From assembly GCA_022315425.1 (NCBI GenBank), contig JAIUPT010000013.1:992001-1056000 (forward strand): a DNA stretch of 64,000 bases. Direction: 5' to 3'. Source of the DNA: Pseudevernia furfuracea. Lineage: Eukaryota > Ascomycota > Lecanoromycetes > Lecanorales > Parmeliaceae. The notes beneath the pieces were generated by a model. That model was not told the origin of the DNA, did no database searches, and saw only the letters and a list, made by a program, of their open reading frames with translations. Made by a program: the position numbers and the translations under genes. How positions within the stretch are numbered: position 1 is the first letter of the stretch; every line of letters starts with the position of its first letter. Below are positions 48,695-60,311 of this stretch, in pieces.

Positions 48695-49855
48695 CTAATT
48701 CCGTGGCCGAAGAAGGACAAGCGGCACCAGATGGGTGTTTTGATATAGATTGACAAGGTCGTCCCAAGGATCGAGCCCAATTCTCTTGTTGAGAGTCTCG
48801 AAACCTTGGAACGTAGCTGAGTCTCTTTGGCATGTGAAGCCGACAATGTCGAGTTTCTGGATTGGCTCTTTGCGTTTCCAAGCACTCAATCCCATATCCC
48901 ACATTATTCCGATCTGATGATGTGTGCATTTGCAGAAGGCACAGGCGAGTTTCTGTGGTAAAGGACCGCCTTTGGCCCACACGTCTTGCTCTAATAGACA
49001 ATTGGTTTTCTTTCCGTCTAACACACCGGTGGAGGTCTCGCCTTTCGGACATTGGTGATTTGACACAGTCGCTGGCTGGTCATTCCAAGGCAAACGAGCG
49101 AGACAACGTCCAGCATTGCCAGAATCCGGTTTATGGTTTTTGACGGAGGCCTTTGCAGCGGACAAGAAGCTCCAGATCTTTTGGACATTCTCAGCTGAAT
49201 CGTTGACTTGGGTCGCTTTGTCTTCCATCAATTTCGAATCCGTGCCTGGTATACTCTTCTCGTCAATCTCATCTTGTGTGGCGGAATCGGAATCGAGGAG
49301 ACCTTTCCGCGAGTCGTTTCGAGTGATGCTTGCCTCTGTAACACGATGTTGAGTGAATCTCTGCGTGAACGACATCATGGTTGGCATATTGAACAATAAT
49401 AAACGGGCAGACTTCGTCCGGGTGTGCCAGAAGATCAAGACCTCGGGTAAAGGTGTCTGCTGAGAACGCTCCCCGGTTCAATGCGAATTTGGTCAATGTT
49501 TCCCTGGCTCAAAAACTGAAACTCAAGGGTGAACTAAGTTTTGGACATCGAAGTTGAGGGAGTTGAGGCGCTCAGAGCGTCCTCCGAAAGTTGACCTATA
49601 ATTCCCCAAATTTTCAAGCACCGAGCCGGTAAAACTCCAGGAAAAATGCTGAGCGAAACGAACAGGATCCCTTTGAGCTTTCAACCACGGATTTAAAGCA
49701 AGTGTTGCGTTAGTGAGAGCAACGAAGCAGTCTGGAGCTAAAAAAAAAAGGAAAACGATTGCTCTATGGACGAAGTAGAGAGGAAACTCACGGCGCTCTA
49801 GATTCCCCATATTGAACGAGCCTGCTAGTAAGAAGGCCCGGAATTGGCTTCGCAA
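48695..49855 (-). other. Unrecognised, probably decayed protein-coding locus
   Basis: Two minus-strand open stretches, 49855-49523 and 49438-48695, look partly coding. In the first, an intron with GTGAGT donor and a poly-T/TTTAG acceptor would join NLER to PPDCFVALTNATLALNPWL. The second contains a Cys/His cluster (ACAFCKCTHHQ) and ends in LVPLVLLRPRN. I could not join the two in phase with ordinary splice sites, and no family is recognised. It may be a pseudogene or a poorly conserved lineage-specific gene. Confidence 0.3.
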
Positions 49856-50374
49856 TCTAGGGAGTTAGAACAGCGTTATTGAGGTGGATCTGTAGAGAAA
49901 GAACGTTTCTATTGACTGAAAAGGGTTTTCGGAAATGACCTACGCCAGAAACGGGCTTGGAAGCTTCGACGTTAACAAGAGAGACGCTTATTTTTTTTTC
50001 TGAAATAAGGAAGGCTCGTTTTATCTACTAATAAGAGAGGGATCTGGTCCAAAAGTGTTCTTGGAGAGAGAAATCCGTGAATCCCTGATGCGTAAGGAAA
50101 TGTGGTTTGAAAAGCTTACCGTTGTTCAAGACAGCAGATTTGGGACATTTGCATCTTTTTTTTTTTTTTTTTTGAACATCATGAAAGTGATTTGGTTTAC
50201 TATACTTGTTCAGATACTTTGAAAAGGCTTCATATCCATCGGCGCCCCTCCCATACATTATCGATCTTGAAGTAGTTGCATAAGAAAGGACTCGACTACG
50301 ACGGCCCAGACCCAGTGGGTCAGGTAGCGACGTAAGGTTGCTAGCGCTCTCAAACGGCTGAGTATGGACTCGTT
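49856..50374. other. Intergenic with poly-T tract
   Basis: About 520 bp. A run of about 20 T lies near 50156-50174. This is the 3' flank of the secreted-protein gene. Confidence 0.4.
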
Positions 50375-51104
50375 TTATTCCGCCGCCTGTATTGTAGCCG
50401 TATCGCACGGGAAAGCACGTCGGCACTGCAAAGGGGATTCCCATTGTCAGCCGGAGTGTTCCCCAAGCACCTATAGACATCACACCCGGGCAAGTGAGGG
50501 GACGGAAAGATTCGGAGACGGGAAGGGGAAAGCTCCCAGAAATGCGTACCTGTAGCCACGTGGCACCACCTGACGTTGGACTTGGAGTGGGCCAGCAAAA
50601 CCAATCATCGCTGTTGTTCAACTCGTCGTTGTAGCCTGAGTCTCCACTGTTCCACAGAGGTGGGCTCGTCCAGGTCGAATAAGAGAATTGGATGTTTGCG
50701 TCGTGACCCCAGCCGTCTGGTGGGGCGAAATGGTCGACTGACACAACCCATGGGAGCTCAGAGTCAAATGGTTCCAGCGTTGAGTTGTGTGCCGAAGCAG
50801 AAAATGCCGAGGGCAAATTGCCGATTTCATTGCAGGCGTTGTCGTAAATGTAGAGATCTACGTCGCCCGGTGACGGATTGGTGGTCACCTCTTCAGTGGT
50901 CCTAGGGACCATATAGGCGCCCAGGTTGCAGTAACCTGACCCCGTGGTGCTGCATAACGCGCTCATGTTGCGGGCCGGTGGAGTGCCCATATTTCCTGAG
51001 CAATACCAGTCCTGGGAACAGTCACTTCTAGGCTCATTATGGGGTAGGCTCAGGGCTGCGGCGAACAATGTGGCGAGGCTGGCGAGTCGGAGAAGGGAAG
51101 CCAT
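50375..51104 (-). CDS. Small secreted cysteine-rich protein
   Basis: Two exons on the minus strand (51104-50550 and 50425-50375, intron 124 bp) give 201 aa. Residues 1-19 (MASLLRLASLATLFAAALS) are a signal peptide. The mature part has eight cysteines: CSQDWYC, SALC, SGYCNLG, NACNE, DWFCW, then LQCRRAFPC, the last pair supplied by the short second exon. It is rich in Trp, Ser, Asn and Asp, with several N-glycosylation sequons. Without the splice the frame runs on into non-coding sequence, so the intron decides the C-terminus. No family is recognised. The traits fit an extracellular or effector-like protein, which is inference only. Confidence 0.75.
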
Positions 51105-52643
51105 AGGTGGAGCGTGGGAAAGGATTGAAGAGCGGGGAGAGAAGATGAAAGCAGAGCAGGGAGTGATTTTGAAGCGCAAGTAGCGATGTAGGAGGAGGGC
51201 AATAATTTGTCGGATGATGGACTCGTTTTGCAAAGGTATGAGTGGGTATGGGTATGCCTGAATTGAAGCGAAGCAGATAAAGTCGATGGAGAGCAGGCAC
51301 GCATGTAGGTATATAAAGGAAGAGTAAGGGAGTGAAGATCAAGGCCACGCTTTGAGCTTCGTAATAAGTAGGTAATAGCCGTCCAACACGAGATGGAAAA
51401 TTGCACTTTTGTTTTTGGTGGTGATTATTACTGCGAAATTGCTTGAAAAGCGGTCTTTGAAACATCTTTTAACGGGCGTCCTTCACTTTCCGAGGCACTT
51501 CCAGGCACATTCGTTGGTTAATCCCCTTGGTCAAAGAAAGTAAAACAAATCCACCATGCTATATCTTAGTGGTTATTGAACCTCGTGTTGAACATAAGGT
51601 AAGGTAAGGTAGCCTTCGCAAAAAACGCGACTACTCTACCGTAGTACGAGTAGAGTAAGATTACAACCAACAGGCGTCCGTCCCGGACGGTAAAGTCAAC
51701 CAAACGAGCATTTCGCTTTGCAAAGCAACGCGTGTCGCATGCAGTTCGAACCGACAGCTGTTTCCGGTCAATAATGATGAAGCGTAGAGAAGACGATTTC
51801 TAAATCTCATACAACGATCTCCTACACCTTAAGAAATCATTTGCCAATTCAAAGCCAGATTGATAAATCTGATACAATAATAATTGAGACTAACTAGAGT
51901 AGGAACTGAGTACCTACCTACCTTACCTCTGTACAGACTAAGCACTGAGTACGGAAAGACTAATGTTGTTCCAACTTCAAAATCAGTCGAGTACGAGAGG
52001 ACGAGAGTTGCGAGATGAGGATTAGGGGCTATCACAGATATCTAGGTAGATTACTTTCTACTATTTGGGTGGCAAATGGTAGGGCTGAAGGGTGCAAATC
52101 CAACGCTCGCAAACGCTAGTACCCATTGGGCCTAGTATCATTGAGATGTGAAGACCAATTCCTATACATAGAATTCTTCTTCTTTGGACATCATTAGCAA
52201 TACAATTACTAGTGGTTGGTCTCATAGCAGTAACTGCATACCAGGATATTTACCAACAAATATCGATTATCCTGGATAACTACATGGTGGAGATAAGCTC
52301 GTCCAGTGGAGTAACGAGCGAGAGGCCTTCTCAATCTCATTGCTCCGGCAATCAAAGGATTCAAGGGGAGAGTCATCGGGAAACCTGCATGGCCGAACAG
52401 TAATGGAATCTGTTTCTGCCGTTTGGGAATCATCAATTGTCATTCCATCATCTTCATCACTTACTGTATGGCTCTCACATTTTTTGGTATCAGTCGCTGG
52501 CGGAAGATTCGAGATGTATCTTTGGCATGTCGTAAGTGATTTCAGGAGCTTAGGACTTGATCCCCGAGACCTATCAAAAGGTGGAGATATGAAACCCGTA
52601 GCAGTTCCATATCTACTCGAGAAAAAGAAAAGAAACAATAGCC
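51105..52643. other. Long intergenic stretch
   Basis: About 1.5 kb. It includes CT-rich promoter sequence for the secreted-protein gene, an AAGGT repeat (51597-51611), and several GTAGGTA/TACCTACC phrases. No gene is recognised. Confidence 0.4.
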
Positions 52644-53020
52644 TCATTCACCAGAGTCCTGAGGTAGTCCCATGACAATAATACAATCAAATCCGAGCCT
52701 TCCCTCTTCCGCCGTTATGATAGTCAGAGCACCCAAATACGCCGCAGGCACAATCTCGCTCGGAACCCCATCATCGTCACAATCGTCTTGCTCGTACCTA
52801 TACTGCGGCTTACACAAGTCCCACCCGTACTCGCCAATGAACGCACAATCCTTGTCCATCGGCGCGCAATTCTCATCCCAGACGCACACCTAAACATTAC
52901 GGATGTACCGTGAGATCAAGATGATCGGATTCAACGTCGGGTTGTTCCCGCCTTCGTAAACCGCTACGTGATCGACGTAGGCTTTGACGTTGAGGAATAG
53001 ATCGACTTTGGTAATTTAGT
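52644..53020 (-). other. Coding-like fragment, unrecognised
   Basis: Minus-strand reading gives an acidic Cys-containing stretch (CAPMDKDCAFIGEYGWDLC, then QDDCDDDGVPSEI) and, upstream in another phase, VDLFLNVKAYVDHVAVYEGG. Both look more like protein than chance, but I found no start and no clean splice between them. It is probably the rest of a broken gene behind the membrane-protein gene. Confidence 0.3.
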
Positions 53021-53029
53021 CGTTCGAGA

Positions 53030-53090
53030 TAGGCTGTGTCATTGATGCCCCGAGAAGATGGCAGAACATACGGTTCCGACATGTTCAGTG
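53030..53090 (+). repeat. 61-bp exact direct copy of 54175-54235
   Basis: Identical over 61 bp and in the same orientation as a coding piece of exon 1 of the neighbouring membrane-protein gene. On that gene's strand it begins 17 bp beyond the stop codon. Confidence 0.95.
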
Positions 53091-53107
53091 CGCGATTCTG
53101 TAGGTGA

Positions 53108-55268
53108 TCAAGACGGATTTGAATCAATGGCTCCAGTCCTAAGTCTTCGATCTTTGATGTAATGGCCCATTTTCCGAAAGAGAGTGGTGATACCGGCGTA
53201 CATGCCCACACTGAGAGCGAGCAAGACATGACAGATGAATCCGAAAACAACGTCAATGACAAGAGGCTCCGAGGTGCCCCTCTCATCGTTCTCGGAGCCC
53301 AATCCAACGACATTTGCGTCCCAGCTCAAAACGAAGATCGTGATCGCCAGCAACGGGAGCCCAACGAAAGCGGCCAAATTGATGTTGGTATAGTCGGAAC
53401 TCTTGAACTTGTACAATCTACAAAGACGACCTTTGGCTTCGTCGGGGGTCACTTCGACGTATCCGGGTCGCCCGCGGTCTTCGCCAGTGGCAATGTTCCA
53501 AGCGTCGTACTGGATTCGAGCGAGAGAAGTAGCAAATAGCTGGCTCGCTTCGAGCTGCCATTGATAAGGGCTCAGAGGAATCGACACGGACTGACTGATG
53601 CTCTCTTGGGCGAGCAGTGCGGTGCCTAGGCGCCACTTGATGGAATCGTAAGTATTTGAGTTCTCCAAGGACCATTTCATCAACCAATAGTCTGGGGAGG
53701 ACTGGATGTCTGGCGGCAAAGGCGAGGTCATAGACCAACAGGTTGTACCGTCTGGAGAGCACAGCTCGCTCGTGTCCACGCAAGCCAGAGCTCGGGCTCG
53801 AGGATCCGCGTTATAATAATAAGGTTCACGGAAACCCTCAAAATACCGTGGTTCCTTGGCGGGGAATATAGGATCAAAGCTCGGCTTGACATGATAAATG
53901 TGCATCGAAGAGACGAAAATGATGGTGAGTGTGCTGTTAGTCGGTGGTTTAAGCTCTGGAATCGGTTGCCAGTAATCACTTCCTGGGTAGAGCGAAGAGA
54001 GGTACGTGCTACTAGCGATCAGCTCCGGGTCATTATTACGTAGGAAAGGTGACTGGAACTGATTAGAGTTGCGGCACTCACCCTACTGAGTAGACCGGCA
54101 CAAGCCATTCAAATGGTCGGCCAGATGTGTTAAACGTGTAGTTTGTATCGTCTTTGGGGCCATAGTAATAGTGGTAGGCTGTGTCATTGATGCCCCGAGA
54201 AGATGGCAGAACATACGGTTCCGACATGTTCAGTGGGGAGCAGCTTGTCGTTCGACGAAATTTATGAGTCATTGGGGAGTTGATACCGATGATGCTGGCA
54301 TCGATATAACCGGTATCGAAGGTAATGGCAGAGTAAAGTCCATCATGGCAGAGCTCAGGTGACGCGAATGGACACGACTGACGGGTTTTGGTGGTGTAAG
54401 CAATACTCTGATTGTAGAACACTCTACAAGAGAATGGATCTATGGGATCTGGGGAGTTGTAGCAGGTCCGAGCATACTGGCTTGCTCGAGCTTCCTTCTG
54501 ATAATTATTCAGATCATCACGATCCGCGGCCTCTCCACCAGCATTTTCATTGAATTGCCAGATACCACAATGCTGCGACGAGGACAGGCCGGCCCTATCG
54601 GAAGCAATCTTGGCCGAGAACACGCCGGCTATTGCCTGTGCAACAAAAAGGCCAAAGAGAACAGTAGTTATCACAATCATTATGGTAGATGGGGAGTCGG
54701 CTTGCTTGGCTCCACCACGCAGCAGAGACTCAACGAACTTCCATGCAAACTCGCGGCTGTCTTGGGATTTCTCCAGTGTCTCCGTGGGACCCTCGTCTCC
54801 GTGAACCGATGGTGTTCGTCTTTCTGGGTCCTGGTCAATTTTCGGAGCTGGTATTTTTGCGAATAATTGTGAGCTCCGTTCCTCGGATATAGAGCTCGCA
54901 GTGTCGCGCTGGTTATCTGACTGACCTTCCTCTGCGCTGATTGATTTGCCATTGGGGTGCTGGCCGTGTGGCGTGTATGAACCCGTACCATTTTCCGGTC
55001 TCTGGCTTGTTCCATAGTCAACATGATGACTTTGCCGTAATAGAGTCTGGCTTTCAGCGACACTAGGCGATGACGAAGAAGGCTCTGCCGAATGAGCATT
55101 GTTCCACTCTTTGGTCAGAGAACTCAGGAGACTAATAAGCCAGACTAGAAAGCTCTTGGCTATCTTGAAAACATAGGGACTTGTAAGCGTGAGGCATACA
55201 GCGACAAAAGCTGTCATCCATTGAGACCAAAAGTCAGTGGCAAGTATCTGCCGCTCTACCCGTCTCAT
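53108..55268 (-). CDS. Multi-pass membrane protein of unknown function
   Basis: Two exons on the minus strand (55268-54082 and 53978-53108, intron 103 bp with GTGAGT donor) give 685 aa. Hydrophobic helices lie near the N-terminus (MTAFVAVCLTLTSPYVF, FLVWLISLL), in the middle (IMIVITTVLFGLFVAQAIAG) and near the C-terminus (INLAAFVGLPLLAITIFVLSW and VVFGFICHVLLALSVGMYAG). Between the third and fourth is a Cys- and sequon-rich region with repeated aromatic motifs, likely extracellular. A Ser-rich, charged loop follows the first helices. This resembles fungus-specific surface proteins without a named domain. The join VYSVG/DYWQPIP is the least certain point. Confidence 0.6.
54175..54235 (+). repeat. 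61-bp source copy within the membrane-protein exon
   Basis: Encodes, on the minus strand, LNMSEPYVLPSSRGINDTAY in the first exon. Exact partner of 53030-53090, 1145 bp away. Confidence 0.95.
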
Positions 55269-55674
55269 TGTATAACATTAGCTTTCACGCCTTGTCCTTT
55301 CACACAAAAATGTTTGCTCACGGTCAAGAAAACGACGACTATGGTCCCTCCAGAGGCCTAGACTCGCTTCACTCGCTGTTGCCATGACCTGAAGTAAACA
55401 CTTATATAAAATGACCCGAACGTGTCTTTGGGATATTCGAGCGCAACACCAACGCTTGACGATGGCAACCGTTGAAATTGGTGTTGGCATCAGCCCCAAG
55501 CCAAGAACTCCCACACGCCCTGACGAGGCTGGGCTGATAAGCCGCCGACCTTATCGGCCACTATGGTAAGCGCTTATCCCTTTCCTTTCCTTTCCACAGC
55601 CTCAATTCATCCACCTTGTCAATCACCACCGACCGTGACCGAAGCAAAGCGCAATCGGAGTCAACACGAGCAGG
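55269..55674 (+). promoter_or_regulatory. Intergenic with possible leader intron
   Basis: GTAAGC at 55566 and TTTCCACAG ending at about 55599, with a CCTTTCCTTTCC tract between, look like a short leader intron ahead of the ATG at 55675. Confidence 0.35.
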
Positions 55675-55965
55675 ATGAGCAACTACCGGGGGAGGCAGAG
55701 CGACGACGATTACCAGCGACACAACGCCAATCGCCATCACCGCGAAGGAAGCGGACAAGACCGATTCGGGCAACAGGACGATGGTGGTGGTGGTGGTGCA
55801 GTGCTATACACTGTCCAAGGTCAGAAAACACAGGGTGACGGGCGCTACCATCGCCTGCGGTGCGTTGGGCCCTACGGGCCACGAGACGGACAGTGGGTGA
55901 AAATGACGGAGGTCAAGCACGTGAAAACAACGAGTCGGGGCGAAAAATTGTTTCTCCCTGCATGA
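55675..55965 (+). CDS. Small basic, glycine-rich hypothetical protein
   Basis: A 96-aa single-exon frame starts MSNYRGRQSDDDYQRHN and has a Gly-run (DDGGGGGAVLYTVQG), then a basic end (GEKLFLPA). It resembles no family I know. The possible leader intron upstream and balanced composition favour a real gene, but a chance frame cannot be excluded. Confidence 0.4.
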   Translation: MSNYRGRQSDDDYQRHNANRHHREGSGQDRFGQQDDGGGGGAVLYTVQGQKTQGDGRYHRLRCVGPYGPRDGQWVKMTEVKHVKTTSRGEKLFLPA

Positions 55966-57438
55966 TGCGATATGCTTTGTTGGTTGTTTGGTATGAGATA
56001 CGGCGTTGAGGTGCATTGGAGGGTACGGGAAGAGCATGCGGCTCGGCGACTTGCAGCTTGTCTTCAATGATGATTCTACAACTACGATACTCCGGATCTC
56101 TAAGTGCCCAGGCCATTCGACCTCTACGGCAAACAATACATGACCTATGGCCCATCAAACACCAAGAGGTCTCAGGGATGTCTTCCTGAAGGGTCTGGAA
56201 CGCCTGGGGGGCGTTGTCAATTGGACAGTTGAAATGGGATTTTGCGTGCTCATATCGCTGTTGACCAAGACTCGTTGGGTTAAAAAAACCAGAACTTGAG
56301 CACTTTGAGACATCAACCATAACAACGATATAAGGTTAGATCCGAGGTGAAACTTCAGGCTTTGTTATTTAATCCTTCACATACGCCTCGGACCTTCTGA
56401 CACGATTGGGAATCCCGGTTGCCGTAGCAATAGATTCCAATCAAATATATATTGTCAGCACTTGGCTCTTCACTCGGTCACATACCGTATCTTCCTCGCT
56501 TCGCGAAGGTGTCATATTCTTTCATCAAGCAGCAGCCATCTGGGCTCTATATGGAAGTAGTGTCACCTGTCTCATAGTCTTCGGCGAACCAGTCAAATAT
56601 GTATTGGAGCCCGGCAGCCGCCCCGAGGCTACTACTCTACAGAATGTTATTAGTACGAAAAACAAATCCTCACGGACCGAATTCTGTGCACATGCGAGAG
56701 AGAGATATCGAAAGAAGAAATACAATTTCGATGTCTTCTTGGAGTTATGGGGCGGGTCCCCTCAGCTACCTACTGAAGGTTCGGAAGGGCCCCAAGTGTC
56801 TAGAGGACTCCGTCACGGATGTCTATGATATGGATATGGAGTACGCAATGGAGCCCGACGACACGGAAAAGGCCTCAATGAATTGACCCGGGATGAACTG
56901 GATGAGATTGGTGATGTGGATGATTTGGCTGGGCCAGAGACTCAGGGCTTAGCGATTAGATAGGTAGACTGATTTTCTTTGTTTTTCCTTGGTTTCTAGC
57001 TGTATAAGGCAGTTTTGAGTTTTGGATGGGTCGGCCTCCGGTACTGCCTACCCAAAAAAGGGCTTTACGCTAGGGAGGCTGCCCCGAAAAATAACAGGGC
57101 GTGAGCGACTTATAGGTACGATTCCTTGTACTTAGGTTTCTTGGTGGAGTACCTTCCGTCCTCTAGGCTTACATAAGGTAGCTTTAATAAAATAAACAAC
57201 TTACAAATCAGTACCGTATCTGTTTTGCGGAGGTATTTAGTTCGTATTAGGTTCGATTCCTAATGGTCGCTGGTACAATGGTGTTGCGGTGCTCTTTATT
57301 TTCTGTATCTTCCTCACCAGTCACATCTTGCACACCAGTCATACCTCTAGCACAAACAAACTGAGAACTCAGCTTCCGAGGATATCTCACTAACAAGTCA
57401 CCTCACATCCTGACTTTGAGTCTGAGCAAACATACACC
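55966..57438. other. Long intergenic stretch
   Basis: About 1.5 kb. A plus-strand frame at 56406-56828 is not recognised. An isolated tRNA T-arm-like hairpin (GGTTCGATTCC) occurs at about 57250 without the rest of a tRNA. The last 200 bp should be the promoter of the sulfotransferase-like gene. Confidence 0.4.
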
Positions 57439-58245
57439 ATGGACCCAAAAACACCTCGTGCCACCCGAAAAGTACCAATGCAAGTCCTCTCCCTCGGCCT
57501 TCCTCGCACCGGCACCGCATCCATGCAGTCCGCGCTCCAGATCCTCGGCTACAACGACACCGCTCACGGCTTCGACTTGATCTCGCATCCCGAAATCGGC
57601 ACGCCATGGATGGAAGCTGTCGACGCGAAATTTTTGGGCCAGGGCAAACCATACGGTCGTGCGGAATTTGACGCCTTGCTTGGACATTGTGCGGCAGTCA
57701 CTGATATGCCTTGTGCTGTCTTCTGGGAGGAACTTATGGTTGCGTATCCTGAGGCCAAGGTCGTTCTCGTAGAGAGGGATGTCGAGGATTGGTATAAGAG
57801 CTTTGATGCGACGGTTGTCACGGAGCTGTTCAGTAAAGTTGCTGATGTGATTGTTAATTACATTGAGCCATTGATTAGAAGCCAGATCGGACCCATGAGC
57901 CGCAAACTCATTTATGGATATTTCCACGCCAAGACTCCGGACGAGGTGCGCCAGAATGCTCGTAGGTTTTATCGAGAGCATTATAGACGGATCAGAGAGG
58001 TCACGCCGAAGGAGAGATTGTTGGAGTTTCGCTTGGGTGAGGGATGGGGGCCATTATGCCATTTCTTGGGGAAAGATGTGCCAGACGGGCTGCCTTTTCC
58101 GAGGATCAATGAGGCTGCTGCTTTGAAGGCGAAAGTCCGAGAGGTTCAATGGGAGAAATTGAAGGCGGCGGGCGTGGCGCTGGGCAGATATCTTGTGCCC
58201 GTTGTGGTAGTTGGTATTGCGATGTGGTATTGGTATCGAAGGTAG
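57439..58245 (+). CDS. Sulfotransferase-family P-loop protein with C-terminal membrane anchor
   Basis: One exon, 268 aa, start in CACCATGG. The 5'-phosphosulfate loop is VLSLGLPRTGTASM at residues about 16-29. VVLVERDVEDWYKSF (about 109-123) is the 3'-phosphate-binding strand-helix of the family. The pattern is that of the fungal group often listed as sulfotransferase family or, wrongly, NAD-dependent epimerase. The last 20 residues (YLVPVVVVGIAMWYWYRR) form a tail anchor, so it probably faces the cytosol on an internal membrane. Substrate is unknown. Confidence 0.85.
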   Translation: MDPKTPRATRKVPMQVLSLGLPRTGTASMQSALQILGYNDTAHGFDLISHPEIGTPWMEAVDAKFLGQGKPYGRAEFDALLGHCAAVTDMPCAVFWEELMVAYPEAKVVLVERDVEDWYKSFDATVVTELFSKVADVIVNYIEPLIRSQIGPMSRKLIYGYFHAKTPDEVRQNARRFYREHYRRIREVTPKERLLEFRLGEGWGPLCHFLGKDVPDGLPFPRINEAAALKAKVREVQWEKLKAAGVALGRYLVPVVVVGIAMWYWYRR

Positions 58246-58529
58246 CAGCAACGTTTACTCCTTCTTCGGGAGTCCTGCTGGGCGAGCTGCCAAGAGGATG
58301 GCAGATCTGGACGTTAGTATGACTCGATACGAGCATGTTGATTATTCTGCACCCCATGGAGTTGGCTATGGGTGGGAAAGGGGACTCTAGCAGAGCATAT
58401 GACATATCAGGAATCCGCCCTTCGATAGATCAATCAGAGACTGCCATTTATGCTAACAGCACGCCTGCCTGTATGAGACCCCGCTTCTCTCAACTCGGTC
58501 CAGATTCGAATACCCGAACACTTCTTTGC

Positions 58530-60311
58530 TTATCCAATGTAGACAGGCAGTTTGCTTCCCCAATGGGAACTCGGCACACGTGCACCCTCAACCATGAAAT
58601 GGCAGCGATGCCATAAGAATGCTTTCCACATCATAGTCAACCAAGCCTCCTCCACGACTCCTGGCTGGTCAAATCCTTTAGATCGCATATCCTCAATCAC
58701 TTTTGGTATGTTGTCGAAGTAAATGTGCGCGCCCTCGATGATCCACCCGGCCACTTTCAATCCATAATTGTTTCTTGCTCGTGAAGCATTGATTCGTTCA
58801 AGGGCTTCAGGGAAATAATTGACTGCGTGTCGTACGTGGGCATACATCAGGTCCGTATAGCGAAAGACCTGCGATTTCTCGCTTGAGTCGTTATAGCGGG
58901 CCATTAAGTCTTTAAAGTATTTCGTAGCAGCCAGATGTCTCCCGTGTAAATCATCCAAAAACTCCATGGAGCGATCATTCAGCTTCTGATTGCACACTTC
59001 TTGATTCTCCCACTGCTCCCCGTAGCGATGAAGTAATTCCGTGTATTGATGGAGTATCGACCGAGTCTGGGTAGACACAGGCTCGTGTTTTGCGTCCCTT
59101 TCAGCAACGAGATCGTATAGACGCTTGTGAAAGACGACGAATCCTTCTTGTTCCTGTGTCAAGCCGACTGCGAATCCTGCGGGTTGGGGAACGCGGACGA
59201 TCGAGGAGAAAGATTGGCGGATCATGGGCGCAGCAAAGCCTATTATGTCTGATATTCCAGGAGTCCAGCCAGGGTTCGCTTCAAGTATACTTTTCACTCT
59301 TTCTGCAGCTTCGCGGCTTGGATCCACTAGGTTTCGTAGTGTTGCAAGCACTTCCACTTCTGTCCCTAGCTTGTAGTCTGGTACGCCGAGGCTTGCTTCA
59401 CCTGGTACCATGCCGAAGCCCATTTTGTCCGCTGCCTCGGAAGGAATGTAGAGCTTGTTCAAATCTTCTGCAGGATCTGCGTTGGGCAAAAAGTCTTTGA
59501 CGCCGATTTGCAGAACCGTGCCCATGGATCTCACAGCCGTAGAAGTGATCGTGTGCCCATTGCCCTCTGCCCTGAAGTTTCCATCGAGAGGTTCGAATTG
59601 CTTCCATATCATACCCAGCCGTCTTGCCATAACTGCGAGGTCACAGACCGTCACCGATGCCAAAGGCCGCACGACCTCCGGCGGTACAAAGTCCCATGAT
59701 CTCCTTTGCAACTTCAAGTCCGGGATCAAATAGCCCTGCGACCCAGATGCATGCTGGGTAATGTCTTCCAGTATCTTTCCCTGAGCCACTAGGTCTGTTC
59801 TATTCCTCAGCTTTTTCTCCGACGCAACATCATCGACCGAGATCCCGAAGAGTTTCAAAGACTCTCGCGAGTTTCGGTGCAAGGCTTCTATAAACTTCAA
59901 CCAGGAGACATTCTCGGTACCACCGGCAAGATATGGACCGCGCGTGGTTTCACAGTATGTGGCTTCCTTGGACCAGGCAGATCCATCCAGTTGGTAGTGC
60001 ATTTCCTTTGTGCCGTAAGCGTCTGTCTCTTTTGATACGGATTGGCCGGGCATATAAGGGAAGAGACCGAACTGTGGAGTTGTATAGAGCGTCTCGAACC
60101 GCATCTCACTCCAACGAAATTTGCGGTGCGTCAATTTAGCCCATCCTCCCATCACTGAAGACTGGCATCTTCGGTAGCCATCTGCTGTTGCTAAGAATTG
60201 GCCGAGGACTTGGCTGATAGTAGTGACGAGCGCTACTAAAGCGACGGCCAGAGCGATAATGGAAATGGTGGAGTCGCTGGCCATAGTTACTGCAGTTGCT
60301 GTAGCATTCAA
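58530..60311 (-). CDS. Modin-like fungal membrane-anchored protein
   Basis: One exon, 593 aa. A second ATG (MASDS, residue 10) could be the true start. One hydrophobic helix lies near the N-terminus (ISIIALAVALVALVTTISQVL). It is followed by FLATADGYRRCQSSVMGGWA and then RFETLYTTP, a pattern I associate with fungal proteins annotated as modin after Podospora. The rest is soluble and helical, with no enzyme motif. The similarity is from memory and the function is not known; it is convergent with the sulfotransferase-like gene. Confidence 0.65.
   Translation of the reverse strand: MNATATAVTMASDSTISIIALAVALVALVTTISQVLGQFLATADGYRRCQSSVMGGWAKLTHRKFRWSEMRFETLYTTPQFGLFPYMPGQSVSKETDAYGTKEMHYQLDGSAWSKEATYCETTRGPYLAGGTENVSWLKFIEALHRNSRESLKLFGISVDDVASEKKLRNRTDLVAQGKILEDITQHASGSQGYLIPDLKLQRRSWDFVPPEVVRPLASVTVCDLAVMARRLGMIWKQFEPLDGNFRAEGNGHTITSTAVRSMGTVLQIGVKDFLPNADPAEDLNKLYIPSEAADKMGFGMVPGEASLGVPDYKLGTEVEVLATLRNLVDPSREAAERVKSILEANPGWTPGISDIIGFAAPMIRQSFSSIVRVPQPAGFAVGLTQEQEGFVVFHKRLYDLVAERDAKHEPVSTQTRSILHQYTELLHRYGEQWENQEVCNQKLNDRSMEFLDDLHGRHLAATKYFKDLMARYNDSSEKSQVFRYTDLMYAHVRHAVNYFPEALERINASRARNNYGLKVAGWIIEGAHIYFDNIPKVIEDMRSKGFDQPGVVEEAWLTMMWKAFLWHRCHFMVEGARVPSSHWGSKLPVYIG

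Noticed and set aside
50156..50174. Poly-T run as a terminator
   Set aside because: A homopolymer in a fungal intergenic region; no evidence of function.
57240..57275. tRNA-like T-arm (GGTTCGATTCC with a paired stem)
   Set aside because: No D-arm, anticodon arm or matching acceptor strand upstream; only the one hairpin fits.
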